From: Paraburkholderia caffeinilytica
GTDB lineage: Bacteria > Pseudomonadota > Gammaproteobacteria > Burkholderiales > Burkholderiaceae
Assembly: GCF_003368325.1 (NCBI RefSeq)
Contig: NZ_CP031466.1
Coordinates: 2,356,001-2,420,000, forward strand
DNA length: 64,000 nt
Reading direction: 5' to 3'
The notes beneath the pieces are model-generated. The model saw nothing but the letters and a program-made list of their open reading frames with translations, made no database searches and was not told where the DNA came from. Numbering within the stretch: position 1 is the stretch's first letter; every line of letters starts with the position of its first letter. The position numbers and the translations under genes were made by a program. This document shows positions 1 to 8,583 of this stretch, piece after piece.

Positions 1-1593
1 TCCCTGATTGATCTGCGGTTTTACATCCAGCATGATCCCGACATCCTGACGATCGTAAGTATTAAACGCAGAGGCAGAAGAGGAGCTGGTCGTGTTGGTC
101 GAATAAGTTCCGGTCTCAATCGGAATGTTGGTTCCGACAAGTATTCGGGCTTCGTGGTTGTCGAGCGTAAGCAGACTCGGAGTGGATAAGATGTTCACGT
201 CGGAGTTTGTCTGCAGGGCCTGAAACAGACCCTTGGTGCCCAAAATATTCCCGAAGCCGGCAACTATTCCGACATTGGTTGTAGATGCAGCAAGAGTCGC
301 GAGACCTGAAGTGGTTAACCACTGAATTCCAAACTGCCCCGTTTTATCCGACGACACCTCCATGATCAGCGATTCAATGTAGATCTGAACCTTGCGTTGA
401 TCCAGCCGGGCGATAACCGTGCTGAGATTTTTGAATACGGGTTCCGAAGCGGTGATGATCAAGGAATTGGTGGAGACATCGGCCACGATTTCCCCATTTC
501 CTTTATCGCCATCCTGATCATCCGAATTCGGTACGGCGCCTGCGCTGGCGCCGCCCACGCCAGACGAAGCCCCCGTAGTCGTCGATGCCCCCGAAGACGT
601 CGATGTGGTGCCACCGATACTGGGTAACGGAGGCAGTGAACCGTCGCTATTCGAAAGATGGGACGAACCTGCGCCGTTTCCCTTGGATTGCGCACTACCG
701 TCCTTCGAATCGCCGGAGTTTGATTGGCCCAATATCTTGCGCAACGTCTTTGCGATGTCAGTGGCGTCGGCGTTTCGCAGCGTAACGATGTGGATGTTGC
801 CTGGGGTTCGGGCAGGCGTGTCAAGCTTGATCACCAGCGCTTCCGCTTCCTTCAAACGCTCGGACTCGCCGGAGCGGAGCACGATGGAATTGGTTCGGGG
901 ATCAGCCGTCACTGTAACTTTTTGCGTCGGATCCGATTCCCCAATGGCACTCATGTCCAGCAGTTTCTGAACCTGCGGAACAGTAGTGGCCGCATCGGCG
1001 AAGTTGAGCTGCACGACATCGATATGGGGTTCCGATGCGGCGTCAATGCCGGCAATGACCGCTGCTATTCTCCGAATATTGTCCGCGTAATCAGTGACGA
1101 CAATTGTGTTATTACCGGGGTAAGCGCTAACGGTATTATTGGGTGAAATCAACGGCCGAAGAATGGGCAATACACTGTTAGCAGATTCCCGGTGCAGATG
1201 AAAAACCTGTGTGACGACTTGATCGCCCTTTGCGACAGGTGCATTTCCAACATAAGTCGACACGCCTTGTAGCTTCGCGTCCGCTTCCGGCACGATCTTG
1301 ATGACTCCGTGATCTTGCAATAACGTGAATCCCTGCATCCGCAACGCGGATTCCAGTGTCTTGATCGCGACCTCGTCGGATACCGGGTTTTCCGACACCA
1401 GGTTAAGTTGGCCTGTTACTCTGGGATCGACGATTATGGTTTTTCCTGTGGCCGCTCCAATTGCGCGTGCCACCTGCGCGATGTCGGTATTCGCGAAATT
1501 CATCGTGACGCTGGCCATAGACAACGGCGAGCAGAACAGAAGCGATGTACACAGAAAAACGCAAGCTGCTTTATGGAAAGATTCTCGTCTCAT
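1..1593 (-). CDS. gspD: Type II secretion system secretin GspD (3' end beyond window)
   Basis: GspD forms the outer-membrane channel of the general (type II) secretion pathway. The frame is open for 531 codons from an ATG at 1593 to the left edge, so the C-terminal part of the secretin domain is missing. A signal peptide covers about residues 1-25. Three periplasmic N-domains follow, with repeated patterns such as LRSGESERLKEAEALV. A Ser/Thr/Gly-rich linker spans about residues 293-366. The secretin core starts near residue 399 (VQIYIESLIMEV), and the LSTPSLLTLDN and VGTNIPIETGTY motifs are typical of GspD. As the first gene of a minus-strand unit it probably precedes gspE and gspF outside the window. 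The linker is longer than I expect for the family. Identification is secure from the order of motifs. Confidence 0.93.
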   Translation of the reverse strand, partial: MRRESFHKAACVFLCTSLLFCSPLSMASVTMNFANTDIAQVARAIGAATGKTIIVDPRVTGQLNLVSENPVSDEVAIKTLESALRMQGFTLLQDHGVIKIVPEADAKLQGVSTYVGNAPVAKGDQVVTQVFHLHRESANSVLPILRPLISPNNTVSAYPGNNTIVVTDYADNIRRIAAVIAGIDAASEPHIDVVQLNFADAATTVPQVQKLLDMSAIGESDPTQKVTVTADPRTNSIVLRSGESERLKEAEALVIKLDTPARTPGNIHIVTLRNADATDIAKTLRKILGQSNSGDSKDGSAQSKGNGAGSSHLSNSDGSLPPLPSIGGTTSTSSGASTTTGASSGVGGASAGAVPNSDDQDGDKGNGEIVADVSTNSLIITASEPVFKNLSTVIARLDQRKVQIYIESLIMEVSSDKTGQFGIQWLTTSGLATLAASTTNVGIVAGFGNILGTKGLFQALQTNSDVNILSTPSLLTLDNHEARILVGTNIPIETGTYSTNTTSSSSASAFNTYDRQDVGIMLDVKPQINQG

Positions 1594-2391
1594 TTATAGC
1601 TCGATTTTCGTTTTACCAATAATTCATCGCTGAATTTGACCGGTACAATTTCGGCGCCATCTTGATTTATTTGTTTTCTGGAAAATTTTCAGCCGCAGCA
1701 ATGCTTTTCATGCTTTTCGTTGCAGTGTCCCCATTTTATATGCAGACATGGCCCTCTTGATTTACGGGGAAAGTGCCAAAAGCGACAAAGTATAGCTTTA
1801 TAGCGTTGTGATGATGCGGAGAATTAAATTTGACTTACTAATAGAAACTTTTAATAATATTTTGTCAATTTTCGTAAATTATCGCCGAATGCAAGGCCAT
1901 CTTTTTCCGGCGACACGCTTCGCGCCCTTTTTTATTTCTATGCTCATTGACTGTAATTATGATTTTTTGTTGATCCTTAATATTTTATTCATCGAAGTGT
2001 AAGCAAGGGGGTTCCATGCGATACCCGTTTTCAGAAGAACCGTAAAGCGACAGGCGAGTATCCAGGCAGCCCAATACTTTCTTCGCGAGTCACGTCGCAT
2101 GCTCCGCGCAATGCCGAACCACGCCGAACCCAGATTCAGGACCGTGACCCATTAGAGGTAATTCCAGAAATCGAAATTCACCCTTGCGGACAATGCGCTT
2201 AATTATCAGCGACCGCTTTCCTAAACTTGCTGTTACCTGGTATGGACTCGATCCCGCGCTGTCGGCGCACTGTACGAACGGTCCCGCGAGTTTGTTTGAT
2301 CGCCACGAGCCAGGTGCACAACGACCGCTATGGAGAAATACGAATGGGTCGTTTGTGTCGAAATTCCAATCCAATCAAGGAGGAACGGGTC
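1594..2391. other. Long AT-rich intergenic region
   Basis: About 800 bases separate gspD from the next gene. The stretch from roughly 1640 to 2010 is much richer in A and T than the rest of the window, with runs such as TTAATAATATTTTGTC near 1850. One short open frame lies at 1808-2002 on the plus strand, but it has no Shine-Dalgarno and no recognisable product, so I do not call it. The region probably carries the promoters of gspD and of the small secreted gene. I see no tRNA or mobile-element sequence in it. Confidence 0.5.
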
Positions 2392-2703
2392 ATGAACAAG
2401 GCAACCAGCACGTTAATCGCGGCCGTCGCCGCACTCACGCTGTCTGGCGGCGCTTATGCACAGAGCAACAACACGCTGGCGACTCCGAGTGTCGTGTCGC
2501 CGGCCGCCGTGCCGCCGGCCAATGCAACGAGCGGCTACGGCACGCCTGGCGTCGCCAACTCGGACAGCGGCATGAGCGCCGGATCGACGAACCCGGGCCT
2601 GCCGAATAGCACGAACAATAGCGCGACGTCCCTCACCAATGCTCCTGGGAGTCACAACACGCTGGCAACGCCGAGCGTAGTGTCGCCGGCCGCCGGCCAA
2701 TAG
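2392..2703 (+). CDS. Small exported protein with an internal repeat
   Basis: A 103-residue protein of unknown function. A strong Shine-Dalgarno AAGGAGG at about 2377-2383 fixes the ATG at 2392 rather than the longer upstream frame. Residues 1-24 are a classical signal peptide ending in GGAYA. The mature part is rich in Ser, Asn, Ala, Thr, Gly and Pro. It carries the block NTLATPSVVSPAA twice, directly after the signal peptide and again at the C terminus. There are no cysteines and no catalytic motif, so an unstructured secreted or periplasmic protein is likely. A strong hairpin terminator follows at 2877-2908. Confidence 0.75.
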   Translation: MNKATSTLIAAVAALTLSGGAYAQSNNTLATPSVVSPAAVPPANATSGYGTPGVANSDSGMSAGSTNPGLPNSTNNSATSLTNAPGSHNTLATPSVVSPAAGQ

Positions 2704-2771
2704 CCGTTGTTGAAGATGACGACCGGGCGCAAATGAGCGCAAACCGACTAAGCGCTTCAAGCGCGTAAAGC

Positions 2772-2815
2772 GCAGTTGTCGCAGTTGTCGCAGTTGTCGC
2801 AGTTGTCGCAGTTGT
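2772..2815. repeat. 9-bp tandem repeat GCAGTTGTC, nearly five copies
   Basis: Four exact head-to-tail copies of GCAGTTGTC and an eight-base fifth copy lie between the small exported gene and its terminator. The unit is a multiple of three, but no supported gene reads through it. Confidence 0.9.
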
Positions 2816-2876
2816 AATTGTGAGCGGCGCCAGAGTTTCGCGACTGGCGAGTCCCTGATTCGCCACCCAACGTAAG

Positions 2877-2908
2877 AAAAACCGCTGCCCTCACGGACAG
2901 CGGTTTTT
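2877..2908 (+). terminator. Rho-independent terminator
   Basis: Arms AAAAACCGCTG (2877-2887) and CAGCGGTTTTT (2898-2908) pair perfectly over 11 bp around a 10-base loop. The right arm ends in five Ts, and the A-run on the left makes the signal bidirectional. It closes the small exported gene. Confidence 0.88.
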
Positions 2909-3227
2909 AGTTTCTCCCTGACCTTTTCCTGGCAACGGTTTGCAGCACATCGACTGTTGCATGCCCACAAAGTGATCGAATAACAGCGACTGGCGACATG
3001 CGAATGGTTGGCGATCCAGACACGGTGCGACACAACGTTTTTTTTCGCTGCCCAGTAAAATACTCAGGTAACGATCTTTCTAGCGCCAATGCGACGATAA
3101 TCGGACACATTTGGGTCTGAAGTAGCGTACGAGATAACGACGATCTACTACTCCAAAGCTACGCGGGCCCTCTCATGCATGGCTGCATCCCTTCAGGCGC
3201 GTATACGAATTCGTCTCACGAGGCTCT

Positions 3228-4748
3228 ATGCGTTCGTCATTGTCGGCCTTTGCGCGCCGAATTGTTTCGTCAGCCACTTCGCGGGTGTTGTCGCCGTCCG
3301 GCGTAATCGCCGGGGGTGTGCTGCTGATCCTGTTCACGTGCGGCCTGTGCGCATGGATACTATTCGAGTCCCGCAACGACGCCTACAACCGCGCCGAGGA
3401 GAACGCGCGGAACCTGATGCTGGTCATCGAGCGGGATATCGCCCGCAACATTGAACTCTACGATCTTTCTCTGCAGGCGGTCGTGGATGGAGTGAACGAT
3501 CCGCAGGTCATGGCACTCCCCCCAAAGTTGCAAAGCGGGGTGCTCTTCGACCGCGCTGCTTCGGGCAAATACCTCGGCTCGATCTTCGTGATGAATGAGC
3601 GTGGCGACATCACCCTGGACTCCCAATTCATTCCGGCACGCGCTGGAAACTTCGCTGACCGTGACTATTTCACCTTTCACCGCGACAACAGCAACGCCGG
3701 TCTCTACATCAGCAAGCCCTATGCATCACGGCTGCGCGACGGGGCGCTCACAATCGCCCTGAGCCGCAGGATTACGCGCGCGGACGGCTCCTTCGGCGGT
3801 GTCGTGGTCGGGACGTTGAGCATCGACTATTTCCGTGCCTTATTAGACGGCCTCTCTGTGGGGCGGCGCGGTACGGCGGCAGTCATCGAGACCAACGGGT
3901 CCATGATCACCCGATTGCCCTACGACCCAAAGGTGGTTGGGCGGAACATCCAGAGCGCCGCCGTGTTCATCCGCGCGATGGCGACCAACGAAGGCGCGTT
4001 TACCGGCACTGCCTCGATCGACGGGATCCGCAGGCTCTACGTGTACAAGCACTTACCCGGGCTGCCGCTCATCGTCGACGTGGCGCCTGCAGAAAGCGAC
4101 ATTTACGCCGAATGGCAACGCCGGGCCATGCGGCTCGGGATCGTGATGGCGGTATTCACCATTATCCTCGGAGCCGGATCGTTGCTGCTGTCGCGAGAAC
4201 TGCAGCGGCGACAGCTTGCGGAATCTAAACTGCAGCATCTGGCACGCACGGACGCCCTCACGGGGCTGAGCAACCGGGGGACCTTCGACGAGACGCTGCA
4301 GAAAGAATGGCAACAGGCCAATCGCACCGGCCTTCCGCTCTCGCTGCTGTTCGTCGACATCGATCAGTTCAAGGCATACAACGACTTCTATGGCCATCAG
4401 GCCGGCGACGAGGTACTGAAAGCCGTCGCCCAATGCGTGGCCCTGTGCGTTCGCCGACCGGCCGACCATGTTGCCCGATATGGCGGCGAGGAATTCGTGG
4501 TTACCCTTCCGGATGCCGACGCGGTTGGTGCCACGAGCGTCGCGGAGACCATTCGGCACGCCATATTCGATCTCGACATTGAACACGCCCACAGTCCGTA
4601 CGGCCGTGTGACAGCGAGCATCGGCGTGGTGACGTCGCAAGGGCGGGCGGTCCATGATGGCGCGATTCTGGTGAAGATGGCTGACTCGGCCCTGTACCAA
4701 GCAAAATCGACCGGCCGTAACCGGGTATGCGAAGCGTCGCGCGTGTGA
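3228..4748 (+). CDS. Membrane-bound diguanylate cyclase (GGDEF) with periplasmic sensor
   Basis: A 506-residue protein predicted to make cyclic di-GMP from two GTP. A first membrane segment (about residues 23-45) and a second (about 305-325) enclose a periplasmic region that resembles a dCache ligand-binding domain. The cytoplasmic GGDEF domain starts near TDALTGLSNR, contains FVDIDQFKAYND, and has an intact active site GGEEF. An RxxD product-inhibition site (RPAD) lies five residues before GGEEF, so feedback inhibition is expected. There is no EAL domain. The gene stands alone with no partner in an operon, and the signal sensed cannot be read from the sequence. Confidence 0.92.
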   Translation: MRSSLSAFARRIVSSATSRVLSPSGVIAGGVLLILFTCGLCAWILFESRNDAYNRAEENARNLMLVIERDIARNIELYDLSLQAVVDGVNDPQVMALPPKLQSGVLFDRAASGKYLGSIFVMNERGDITLDSQFIPARAGNFADRDYFTFHRDNSNAGLYISKPYASRLRDGALTIALSRRITRADGSFGGVVVGTLSIDYFRALLDGLSVGRRGTAAVIETNGSMITRLPYDPKVVGRNIQSAAVFIRAMATNEGAFTGTASIDGIRRLYVYKHLPGLPLIVDVAPAESDIYAEWQRRAMRLGIVMAVFTIILGAGSLLLSRELQRRQLAESKLQHLARTDALTGLSNRGTFDETLQKEWQQANRTGLPLSLLFVDIDQFKAYNDFYGHQAGDEVLKAVAQCVALCVRRPADHVARYGGEEFVVTLPDADAVGATSVAETIRHAIFDLDIEHAHSPYGRVTASIGVVTSQGRAVHDGAILVKMADSALYQAKSTGRNRVCEASRV

Positions 4749-4910
4749 GTCGCTGTTGTTCGAATGCAGTTTGATGCCGCCATCGTTCATGATGGCCTCC
4801 TTCCGGCTAAAGCGGTTTGGCAAATTCACTTTAACTCCGTCGCCCGGTGGGAAGTCATGCTGTCCAGATGATTTTCAATCAGTAACCCGCTAACCCATTT
4901 CCAAAGACCC

Positions 4911-5600
4911 ATGTCGCTCCCGATTGTTTTCCTGCCAGCCATGCCGTGCGACGGACGAATGTATGCGGCTCAGATTGAAGGGCTCAAGGATCTCGTTTCA
5001 CCGTCTGTCCACGTGCTGGCGCAACCGACATTCGGAGAGAGTGCAGACAAACTGTTAGCGGAAACGACCGGAGCCTTCGTCCTTGTCGGCACAGCGTACG
5101 GTGGTTGCCTCGCGATGGAGGTGCTGGCAAGAGCCCCAAGCCGTGTTAAGGGCCTGTGGCTGATGAACTGCCAGCCCGGCGTTCACCCAGACCCGGCTTC
5201 CGTGCGTGCAACGAGCCACAGAATTCGGTCCGGAGAACATGAATGCGTTGTCAGGGAATTCGCCGAGAATGCTATCCCCGCGACCGACGATGGATCGAGA
5301 GCAATGTTTGTCGAAATGGCGCGCGCTAACGGCCCCGACGTTTTCGCCCGGCAGTCCGATGCGACGCTGACCCGATCGGATCACTGGTCAACGCTGGGTG
5401 CGAGCAAAGTACCCACTCTGCTTATATGGGGAGAAGCGGACCGTTTCGTTCCCGTCGAAGTCGGACGGCGCATCGCAGCGGTAATGTCCCACGCGCGCCT
5501 GGAGGTGCTTAACGGGTGCGGACATTTCCCGACGCTGGAACGACCGACGGAATGCACGAACATCGCACGCGATTGGCTGGTGCGCTCCGTTCCTGGGTAA
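4911..5600 (+). CDS. Alpha/beta-hydrolase-fold protein lacking the nucleophilic serine
   Basis: A 229-residue single-domain alpha/beta-hydrolase fold protein. The acid position (WGEADRFVP) and the histidine (GCGHFPTLERP) are where the family has them. The nucleophile elbow reads VGTAYGG, so the usual Gly-x-Ser-x-Gly serine is alanine (codon GCG near 5093). It may be a non-catalytic member, use another mechanism, or act as a cofactor-free binding protein. The family is usually 220-280 residues, so the length is normal. No partner gene is evident. The fold assignment is firm and the function unknown. Confidence 0.75.
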   Translation: MSLPIVFLPAMPCDGRMYAAQIEGLKDLVSPSVHVLAQPTFGESADKLLAETTGAFVLVGTAYGGCLAMEVLARAPSRVKGLWLMNCQPGVHPDPASVRATSHRIRSGEHECVVREFAENAIPATDDGSRAMFVEMARANGPDVFARQSDATLTRSDHWSTLGASKVPTLLIWGEADRFVPVEVGRRIAAVMSHARLEVLNGCGHFPTLERPTECTNIARDWLVRSVPG

Positions 5601-5627
5601 CTTCTGTCGGACAACGACGCGCCTTCA

Positions 5628-6542
5628 TCATTCCGCTTTCAGCGTCCCACCCGCGATAGCCTCAGACGCTCTGCGATTGATTGAATCGGCTTGTGCTGCC
5701 GGGGAGTACCGCTTAACAAACGTTGCCTTGGTATAAGCAAGACTAAAACCGGCCCGTTCTGTATTGCGAGCGCTCGTGTTGTACGGCCGGGCGGTAATGC
5801 TCGCCATGACGCAGCCCGCCTTCCGCGCCGCGGCCAGTCTCGACCGGATCAATGCGAGTTGAATGCCACGGCCGCGATGGGCAGGATGCGTACTGGCGAT
5901 ATAGAGGTGCGCGATCTTTCCAACAGGTGTCGCAATGACACTCATGCCTCCTGTGCCCGCGAGGTGCCCGTTCAACTTTGCTGCAAACAGCATCGTATCG
6001 GCTCTTGCAACGGCTATCCTGGCAAGCGCTTCAAGCAGTATCGGCGGTCTACGTACCGCCTGTATTTCGAACCCGGCGATCGAATGCGACACAAACACGT
6101 CCTCGACGACAGCGCGATCCGTCACGATCTCGATGTCCTCAGGTGGCCGTGCTGTCAGATCCTCATCGCGAAGCATTCGGACATAGGTGTTACTGAAAGC
6201 ATTGACCGCGTATCCCCGCTCCGTTAGCGCGGCGAGCGTAGTGCCATCCGCATGCGGGCAGAGATCGATCTCCACATCCAGCCCCCGCTCGTTATAAGCC
6301 GTTTCGAGCTGTTCAACCGCGTCCACGCTGACCGGCGTACCCATACCGAGTCCCGTTACGTGATTCAGTTTTCTCCCGAAGATGTTTTCGGTCAGCGCTG
6401 CGACACCTCCGCAAATCTCGAGCGTATGGACGTCCTCACGTTTAGTCAGTCCGCGGTAAGTTTCGACTTGCAGCGCCAAATGCCGGGCCTCGGCATTCTC
6501 TAGCGCATGGGCAACCTCAGGTCCTGTCAGAATCATGGGCAT
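5628..6542 (-). CDS. GNAT-family N-acetyltransferase
   Basis: About 304 residues. The C-terminal half is a GNAT domain with the acetyl-CoA-binding stretch HPAHRGRGIQLALIRSRL and the following beta-strand/helix region NTSARNTERAGFSLAYT. The N-terminal half (LEICGGVAALTENIF...) probably forms a second, degenerate GNAT-like domain, as in other proteins of about 300 residues. The start is uncertain: a GTG at 6545 and ATGs at 6542 and 6536 are all in frame, none with a clear Shine-Dalgarno. The substrate is unknown. It is convergent with the hydrolase-like gene on the left. Confidence 0.8.
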   Translation of the reverse strand: MPMILTGPEVAHALENAEARHLALQVETYRGLTKREDVHTLEICGGVAALTENIFGRKLNHVTGLGMGTPVSVDAVEQLETAYNERGLDVEIDLCPHADGTTLAALTERGYAVNAFSNTYVRMLRDEDLTARPPEDIEIVTDRAVVEDVFVSHSIAGFEIQAVRRPPILLEALARIAVARADTMLFAAKLNGHLAGTGGMSVIATPVGKIAHLYIASTHPAHRGRGIQLALIRSRLAAARKAGCVMASITARPYNTSARNTERAGFSLAYTKATFVKRYSPAAQADSINRRASEAIAGGTLKAE

Positions 6543-6699
6543 CACATCGGGGATGTTTCGAAGCCTTGTAATCTAGCATCACTCACGCGCTAACTCGACT
6601 GCATTTGCCGGCCGGGTGACCTATCTGCCCCCCCGGGTAGTTGCTCAGGTAGTATGTCGCGATAGCCCACTGCCACCCTGTCATCAAGGTAACCGTTGA

Positions 6700-7560
6700 A
6701 TGAAATCCTACGCATTTCGCCTGCTAAACGTGTTTGCCGAATCTACTTTTGGCGGCAATCCGTTGTGCGTATTCGAAGATGCGCGGGGTTTGGATGACTT
6801 GACAATGCGGGCTCTTGCCACTCAGTTCAATCTTTCCGAAACGACGTTTGTTTTACCGTCGGATCGCGCAAGCGCGCAGGTTCGCATTTTCACACCCGGC
6901 TATGAAATGCCTTTCGCCGGACACCCGGCGCTCGGCACTGCACACGTAGTGCGAGACGTCGTCCGGGCCGGTGACAGCCTCACTCTCGAGTTCAACGCAG
7001 GGGTGATACCGGTTAGCGCACACGAGGACGTGTGGACCTTCGCAGCGCCGCATGCAGGCAAGCCGAAAACAGCAGCGAGTTCGTTGGCCAACGCAGAAAT
7101 CGCATCGTTGCTAGGGTTGAACGAAGACGACTTGCTCACGCCGCCGTTATGGGTCAACACGGGTTCAGATCAATTGCTGGTTGCGCTGAACAGCACAGAG
7201 GCGGTTCGCCGTGCACGGCCCGACAGCGCGCGGTGGGATAGTTGGCCGCAAAGCAGTCTCGGCCGAAAGACTGCCTACGTGTTCGCATTCGACTCTGCCC
7301 GGCCGGGAAGCGTGCTGTCGCGCTATTTCTTCGCGAAGCAAAGCGGAGGCATTTCGGAAGACCCTGGCACGGGTTCAGCTTGCGCAAACCTGGGTGGCTG
7401 GCTGCTCGCCAAAGGGAGCAAATTGCCAGCGGCCTTTGAGATCGAACAGGGCGATGCGGTGGGTCGCCCTAGTCTGCTGCGGCTTTCGGTTACTGAGGGC
7501 GGCGAAATCCGTGTGGGTGGGCGTGTGATTGAGCTTGGGCGGGGTGCAATTACGCTATAG
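6700..7560 (+). CDS. PhzF-family isomerase/epimerase-like protein (copy 1)
   Basis: A 286-residue protein of the PhzF family, two-lobed diaminopimelate-epimerase-like folds that isomerise small metabolites. The diagnostic N-terminal NVFAESTFGGNPLCVF, the catalytic-glutamate loop NLSETTFVLP, the GHPALGTAHVV motif and the second-lobe DPGTGSACANLGGWL are all present. No phenazine genes are near, so a phenazine role is unlikely. A second PhzF-family gene follows 70 bases downstream in the same direction, which suggests an operon of two paralogues. Confidence 0.88.
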   Translation: MKSYAFRLLNVFAESTFGGNPLCVFEDARGLDDLTMRALATQFNLSETTFVLPSDRASAQVRIFTPGYEMPFAGHPALGTAHVVRDVVRAGDSLTLEFNAGVIPVSAHEDVWTFAAPHAGKPKTAASSLANAEIASLLGLNEDDLLTPPLWVNTGSDQLLVALNSTEAVRRARPDSARWDSWPQSSLGRKTAYVFAFDSARPGSVLSRYFFAKQSGGISEDPGTGSACANLGGWLLAKGSKLPAAFEIEQGDAVGRPSLLRLSVTEGGEIRVGGRVIELGRGAITL

Positions 7561-7630
7561 CTTCGGCATATGCATGCCAGTCACGTGGGGTCGCCCTTCT
7601 TTTTCTGAGTTTCGTCTATACGGAGGATTC

Positions 7631-8509
7631 GTGCGGGTTGAAGTTCAAATTGTCAATGCTTTGACGGACGGAGGAACCGGGGGAAATCCCGCTGGCGTGG
7701 TAATCGATGCCGATGATCTCACCGCGAGTCAGAAGCTGCATGTCGCCCAGCGGGCCGCACTATCGGAAACTGCATTCGTGTCGAAATCGAGTGTCGCGAC
7801 GATCAAATTGGAATTTTTCACACCAACGCGGCAGATTCCTCATTGCGGCCATGCCACCATTGCCACGTTTTCACTCCTGAGAAAACTCGGCAGAGTGAGT
7901 GATGGCCGGTCGTCAAAGGAGACGATCGACGGATGCAGGGACATCGAAATTGATGGCAGTACCATTCTGATGGAACAGCGCTCTCCGACCTATCGGGCAA
8001 TCGAAGCGGGGTCCCAGCTCGCCGCAAAAGTTGGGCAGTCTATCGGCGTATCAACGGAGCAGATCTATAGCACGGCAAGTCCGACCGTTGTCAACACGGG
8101 CAACAGCTTTCTGCTGATTGCATTGCCGGACGAGCGGTCTGTGGCTGCGATCCGTCCGGACCAGCGATCCATCGAATCAATCAGCGACGACCTCGACTTG
8201 ATCGGCTATTACGTATTTTCAACCACGACGAAAGTACCGGGTCGCCACGCGGGAGCCCGCATGTTCGCGCCACGTTTCGGAATTGCCGAAGAGTCGGCGA
8301 CGGGAACGGCAGCTGGGCCTCTGGCTTGCTTTTTATACGAGCGTATGGATGTAGGCGATACGGAAATAGCCATCGAGCAGGGCCACTTGATGCAGCCACC
8401 GTCGCCAAGCGTCATCCAGGTTGTTCTCGACGTCGACAGCAGCAGGATTTCGCGCTTGATGGCTGGAGGCGCGGGGGTCCTCATGCGGTCGATTACCGTC
8501 GACATTTGA
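7631..8509 (+). CDS. PhzF-family protein (copy 2)
   Basis: I start this gene at GTG 7631, preceded by CGGAGGA at 7621-7627. An earlier ATG at 7529 would overlap copy 1 and add 34 unrelated residues. The 292-residue product has the PhzF hallmarks TDGGTGGNPAGVV, ALSETAFV, CGHATIATFSLL and ESATGTAAGPLACFL. It is clearly diverged from copy 1, so this is an old duplication or two separate acquisitions, not a recent copy. The substrate is unknown. Confidence 0.87.
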   Translation: MRVEVQIVNALTDGGTGGNPAGVVIDADDLTASQKLHVAQRAALSETAFVSKSSVATIKLEFFTPTRQIPHCGHATIATFSLLRKLGRVSDGRSSKETIDGCRDIEIDGSTILMEQRSPTYRAIEAGSQLAAKVGQSIGVSTEQIYSTASPTVVNTGNSFLLIALPDERSVAAIRPDQRSIESISDDLDLIGYYVFSTTTKVPGRHAGARMFAPRFGIAEESATGTAAGPLACFLYERMDVGDTEIAIEQGHLMQPPSPSVIQVVLDVDSSRISRLMAGGAGVLMRSITVDI

Positions 8510-8583
8510 TGACGACATTGAGCGTCCCGCCATCGAAGCACGCGCGCGGGTATCGCATCGCCTTGCAGGATACGCGGCCAGTG

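Noticed and set aside
1808..2002. A 64-codon frame in the AT-rich gap
   Set aside because: No ribosome site and composition of non-coding AT-rich DNA.
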